Assembly: GCF_022605725.1 (NCBI RefSeq)
Contig: NC_065552.1
Location: forward strand, 31,383,879 to 31,447,878
Direction: 5' to 3'
Origin: Anthonomus grandis grandis
Taxonomy: Eukaryota; Arthropoda; Insecta; Coleoptera; Curculionidae
DNA: 64,000 nt
In this document: piece after piece, positions 59,879 to 64,000 of the stretch
Layout of the letters: every line of letters starts with the position of its first letter
How positions within the stretch are numbered: the first letter of the stretch is position 1
The notes under the pieces: generated by a model
Told to the model about the DNA's origin: nothing
The model's database searches: none
Seen by the model: only the letters and a program-made list of their open reading frames with translations
Translations under genes and position numbers: made by a program

Positions 59879-62357
59879 ACAGGGAAAAAACGTGCAAAGT
59901 CAGTATTTTATAAAAATTAAGATAATACGTTTATGTGTTTCCTTTCAAAGAATATTTTCATATAAGCAATTAATACCGGCAAGAAACGCACTGTGTCACT
60001 GGATATTTGCAGTTTTTAAATAACTATGCAGGGAAAGAACGTGCAATGTCATCGCGATACTAGATAAAAATGTGTTAAGTCAGGAAAAAAGGTGTTGGGT
60101 TGAGAAAATTATATTGTTTTTTTAAGCTCGTAGGTCAGTCTGCCGATTATTTTAACTGAGTGAACATGGCGAGTGACACTAGTGGTGACGAATTAGATAA
60201 AAAAATATGTAGACTATCTAAAAAACGTAAAATAACTGGTCGTATGTCTGATGTTTTAAAAAAAAAAACGCTTACAGAGTCATGAAGTATGGCCAGACTG
60301 TCATTGTAAGCGATTTCAGTGCTTTGAAAAAGTTTTACCTAATGAACGGGCTAAAATTATTAAACATTTTAATGAGTTAGGTTCTTGGGACGAACAAAGT
60401 GCCTATCTGTGTGGCCTTATTCTTCTAACTCCTGTTTTCCAACGAAGAAATCGTCGCCCAGAAGAAGAAAGTCACTTCCGGCAGGCTAGTTACTTTTATA
60501 AGGTAAGAGTGCTACGTAATGAAGGAACAGTCGACATTCCAGTATGTCTTAAAGCATTTTGTTCACTTCATGGAATTACACGAAGAAGAGTTCAGACTAT
60601 TCACACTTCACTTCTAGTCAAAGGAGTTGCTCCTAAGGACAACAGGGGGAAACAATCCTATAAACATCGTGCACTTAAAGAAGATATAAAAAACTGTGTT
60701 ATTTCTCATATTCGTTCGTTTAAGGGTAGGTCTAGTCATTATAGCAATAAAAAGTCAAAGAAAATTTACTTACCTGAAGATTTGAACATTCGCAAAATGC
60801 ACTCAATGTATAAATTAAAACATCCAGATAAATCTGTGTCTTACGAAACTTACAGAACTATTTTTTCGACTGATTTTAATATCAGTTTTGGATATCCCCG
60901 CTCTGACACCTGTTCCAAGTGCGATGAATTCAATGCTAGATTAAAGTCGCTAAATTTAAGGCTTACCCAAAACATCACTTTGGAAATAAAAGAGTTCCTA
61001 AATCGCAAAATAAGAAAGCTTACATTAGAGAAAGAACTTCATAAGAAAAAAACAGAAGCCTTTTATGCTAGGAAGAGACAAGCTCGACTTCAAAGTAGGA
61101 AATCAATAGAGATAGAAGCGGTGGCCATGGACTACCAAAAAAACTTACCAGTCCCGAACATAACGACTAATGACGTCTATTATAAGCGTCAATTATCTTT
61201 TTATTCTTTTAACATCCATAGACTTTCGGATGCTGATTCAGTATTTTATACCTATTCAGAAGAAGTAGCTAAGAAGGGTTCTAATGAGGTATGTTCTTTT
61301 TTAGAAGATTATGTTACTCATCATCTTCCTAGTAGCGTTAAGATTTTAATAATTTTTTGCGACTCTTGTGGAGGACAAAATAAGAACTTTACAGTGTTTC
61401 GCTATTTGCACTACCTGGTCCACCAAAAAAAGAGGTTTCAAACTATCAAAGTTGTATTTCCGATTAGGGGCCACTCATTTATGGAGTGTGACAAAAATAT
61501 GGGTATAATTAACTGCAAATCCAAGACCGAACTACCTTCAGACTGGGTTCGGGTTTTCAAGGAAGCTAGAGTTAAACCAACACCTTATAAAATAGAAGAA
61601 GTTAACGACAGCCTTATAAGAGACTGGAGTGCATTTTTGTCTCCTTTGTATGTAAAGAAGTGTCCGTTTTTGAGTCGACCAATAAGAGAGTTGGAAGTCA
61701 CTGTGAATCATCCAAGAATGATTCTTCATCGTGAAACCTATAATGGATCTTGGACTACTTTCATCGTAACTAAACCAGTCTCCAAACTCATACGAGGCCC
61801 ACCTTTATCTGAAAAGGAGTTTCACTATCCACCACGAGCTTATAATGGTAAGTTTGTTTTTTAATTCCTTTAAATAATAGTGTTTTTGTTAATAAAATAT
61901 TTTTTTAGGTAAAATTCCTATTTCAAGAGAAAAATACAAAGATCTACAGCAACTGAAAAAATTTTGTGACGAGAGCACGTTTTCCTTTTACGGCAATCTT
62001 CCTGTACTACCCGCAAAGAAAATCCCTAAAATGAACAGAAGAGAAAAGCCCGTTAAAACAACAAAAAATAGGCGCTAAACACCAATATAGTAAATACGGT
62101 AACATTTAAAACAAAGTGACTTTGCACGTTTTTTTCCTGTTTTTTTTTGTACTTTGGTTGGTTTTGTAATAAAATTTAAAAAACTAATTGATATTTTTTA
62201 ATTTCATTACATAATTTAAAAAGCTAGTATACGGTATAATAATTGTTTCCAAAATCAAAATTTTAAAAAAATTATTAAAAAATTTATAGCGTTTTCAAAT
62301 TTAAAATTTTATTTTCTCAAATTCAATTAATAGTGACTTTGCACGTTTTTTCCCTGT
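59879..62357 (+). mobile_element. DUF7869-like transposon, copy 3: nearly intact, perfect 24-bp TIRs
   Basis: The left end ACAGGGAAAAAACGTGCAAA (59879-59902, continuing GTCA) is the exact inverse of the right end (62334-62357) over 24 bases. A degenerate copy of the same word lies inside each end: 60028-60051 on the left and 62117-62140 on the right, giving paired outer and inner sites. The flanks show a weaker TGAAGA match outside the 24 bases, so the true boundary may be a little further out. No target duplication is obvious. It encloses one gene on the + strand. Confidence 0.82.
60166..62078 (+). CDS. DUF7869-like putative transposase, two exons, one homopolymer frameshift
   Basis: Starts MASDTSGDELDKKICRLSKK. 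The frame breaks at an A11 run (60258-60268) and continues in the next frame as RLQSHEVWPDCHCKRFQCFE, so one base too many is the only visible lesion. Exon 1 ends at 61847 (GTAAGT); exon 2 is 61909-62078, giving about 616 residues. Features in order: Cys-rich N-terminus; RRRVQTIHTSLL (HTH-like); FKGRSSHYSNKKSKKIYLPE; GYPRSDTCSKCDEFN; a Lys-rich helix; VAMDYQKNLPVPN, IIFCDSCGGQNKN and GHSFMECDKNMGIIN (three acidic blocks, a possible catalytic triad); and a basic C-terminus (KKIPKMNRREKPVKTTKNRR). The 60509-61864 part is open for 451 codons. The function as transposase is inferred from the flanking TIRs and conserved acidic blocks. The domain name is from memory of the DSCGGQNKN motif. Confidence 0.75.
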
Positions 62358-64000
62358 GGTCTTCATTTCTAATTGTTTTTAGTTGATTTTAGTTTCTGTA
62401 TTTTCTTCTTCCAGCTTTGTAAATGAGGGTGTAATACACTCTTTATGCAATAAAGCATTTTTTGATTTTAAATTTTTATTTAGGAAATGCCACGACTACG
62501 ATTTTTGCATTACAAAGAAAAAAATATTGGTCTCAAAAAAAATATTAAAAATAACCAAGATACCTTGCGATTCCAACTAAAATGGGACTCAGCGTATGTA
62601 TCTACTAACTTATCTTTATGTAATAAATTGATAATTTAGTTCCTAAGTAAAAAAAAATCCCCTAGATACGCATTTTTCAAAAATCAGTGTGTTTCGGCCT
62701 TATGAATCATAAGAAAATTATTCCGTTACGCTTCGTTTTTTTTTACGAACATTGCTTAAGCCATTATCTGTCAAATTAAATGTCATTGGTATATGTCAAA
62801 GCGGTCTTGTCACGATGTATTAAACGTCAAAATTGTCAACATAAACCATCCAATCAAAAATATTTTAAAATATTAAACTTGTTTGTTTTCTTTTTATTCG
62901 GAAATTGAATAGATAACAAAAACCCATCAAGTTAACAACGGTGATTAATTATTGACCGTATTAACTCAACTCTAGTGCCAAATATTTTTTAATCACTATT
63001 ACTTCCCGTGGTAATTAAGTAAAGTATGCGTAGTGATTTCACCTTTGCCATCCCTATTATAGAGTGATTGTGAAAGCTATTTTCATTCCATCAATTTCAT
63101 AATAAAATATTTGATTTGTGTAGAATTTTGTTGGCGTTTTGAAATGGGAAAATGAGACTTGGTAAGTGTGTAAAAGAATGCAGTGTTTGCACAAAACTAT
63201 TGTCCCCATTATACAATGTAAATGTTATAGTTAATGAGTGTAGTGAAACCTGTGTAGGAGTATAGATAATTCAAATAATCTTTAATTTAATCACTCCTAT
63301 TATAGTCATCATTTACTTTTCTTAGAATTGATCCTATCAATTGTATTATTATGTTAAAAGGTGATATCTTTTTAAATATTAGTTGCATATACCTTTACCA
63401 TGCCACTAAACCTTAGGATAGGATTACTCTGGGCGAAACCCTGGATCAATTTTGCTTCGCACTTCTTTTAGCTCCTTTCACTCTAAAACCTTTTAGGTCA
63501 AATGACATAAAGCAAAATTGTGATTTTTGTTATCTTATGAGTACAGTAAATTTAGTTTTTATCAAAGTGTCATTTCTTAAGTTCCTTTCCCAACTTTATG
63601 TCTGATGTGATTTTAAATTTCATTATTTAAAGGCATTTGGTATTTATTATCAATACAACTAGATAAATAAAGTGTGTCTCTATAAGTTTAAGCTAATTTT
63701 TATCAGTTTCTGAATTACAGTGTGCAAAATATCAAGATTTATGAGAATAACTTTTTTTAAAACTTGAAAATTTTAGAAACAGTTTCAATAGAAATTTTTT
63801 ACATATAATTTCCTTTTGTATGCTCTACAGACACTACAACATGATTAATACACTTAAAGATGTTCTGGATTATTGGCTGTTGTTCAAAATTTCAAATTAT
63901 TACATGTCCATGTGCACCATATCAATGGTGTTATTGGGCCAATAAACTGGGCACATTATGCCATGGACTTTGGAATATTTATTAAAGTATTTAATATTGG
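62358..64000. other. AT-rich stretch to the window edge, no recognised gene
   Basis: No coding block, RNA gene or repeat pair recognised. A small + frame at 62383-62580 is not supported by any resemblance. Confidence 0.45.

Overview
This is an AT-rich (roughly 70% by eye) arthropod nuclear window, most likely from an insect and plausibly a beetle, though the lineage is inferred from gene and repeat content and not proven. Two conserved host genes can be built exon by exon with canonical GT-AG junctions and consistent phases. The first is the 3' two thirds of a CCR4-NOT deadenylase (CNOT6/twin), + strand, 8 exons from 10114 to 25046; its leucine-rich-repeat exons were not found and probably lie left of the window. 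The second is a complete 172-residue HP1 (chromobox) gene, - strand, 3 coding exons from 38046 down to 31601. Almost everything else that can be recognised is mobile DNA or its debris.

Layout. 1-10 kb: a broken pogo/Tigger transposase, a decayed hAT transposase, a non-LTR reverse transcriptase tail, and a Tc1 remnant fused to a non-LTR fragment. 10-25 kb: CNOT6, whose introns hold a decayed DUF7869-like transposase, a mariner remnant, two non-LTR fragments, a 2.06-kb DNA transposon with a KRBA2-like integrase that makes up nearly a whole intron, and a foldback element. 26-31 kb: a second DUF7869-like transposon with its own terminal inverted repeats (TIRs), then a 1.56-kb mariner element flanked by TA. 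31.6-38 kb: HP1, with an antisense RTE-type retrotransposon and a tandem duplication in intron 2, and a hAT element inserted inside a MITE in intron 1. 39-42.3 kb: a gypsy fragment, then a long-TIR element containing a piggyBac fragment between two almost identical 281-bp direct repeats. 44-50.3 kb: a CR1/jockey-like retrotransposon and a Penelope-like element. 50-59.8 kb: mostly featureless AT-rich DNA with a non-LTR endonuclease remnant and a duplicated repeat. 59.9-62.4 kb: a nearly intact transposon with perfect 24-bp TIRs, repeated subterminal motifs and an intron-containing gene for a DUF7869-like protein. 62.4-64 kb: nothing recognised.

The strongest candidates for something little described are (i) the DUF7869-like TIR transposon family (three copies, two with visible ends and repeated subterminal motifs) and (ii) a scattered set of hairpins with the form CTGAnGA - stem-loop - GAAAC, resembling hammerhead ribozymes. 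These occur beside retroelements and inside short inverted-repeat elements. Neither could be tested by search or folding here.
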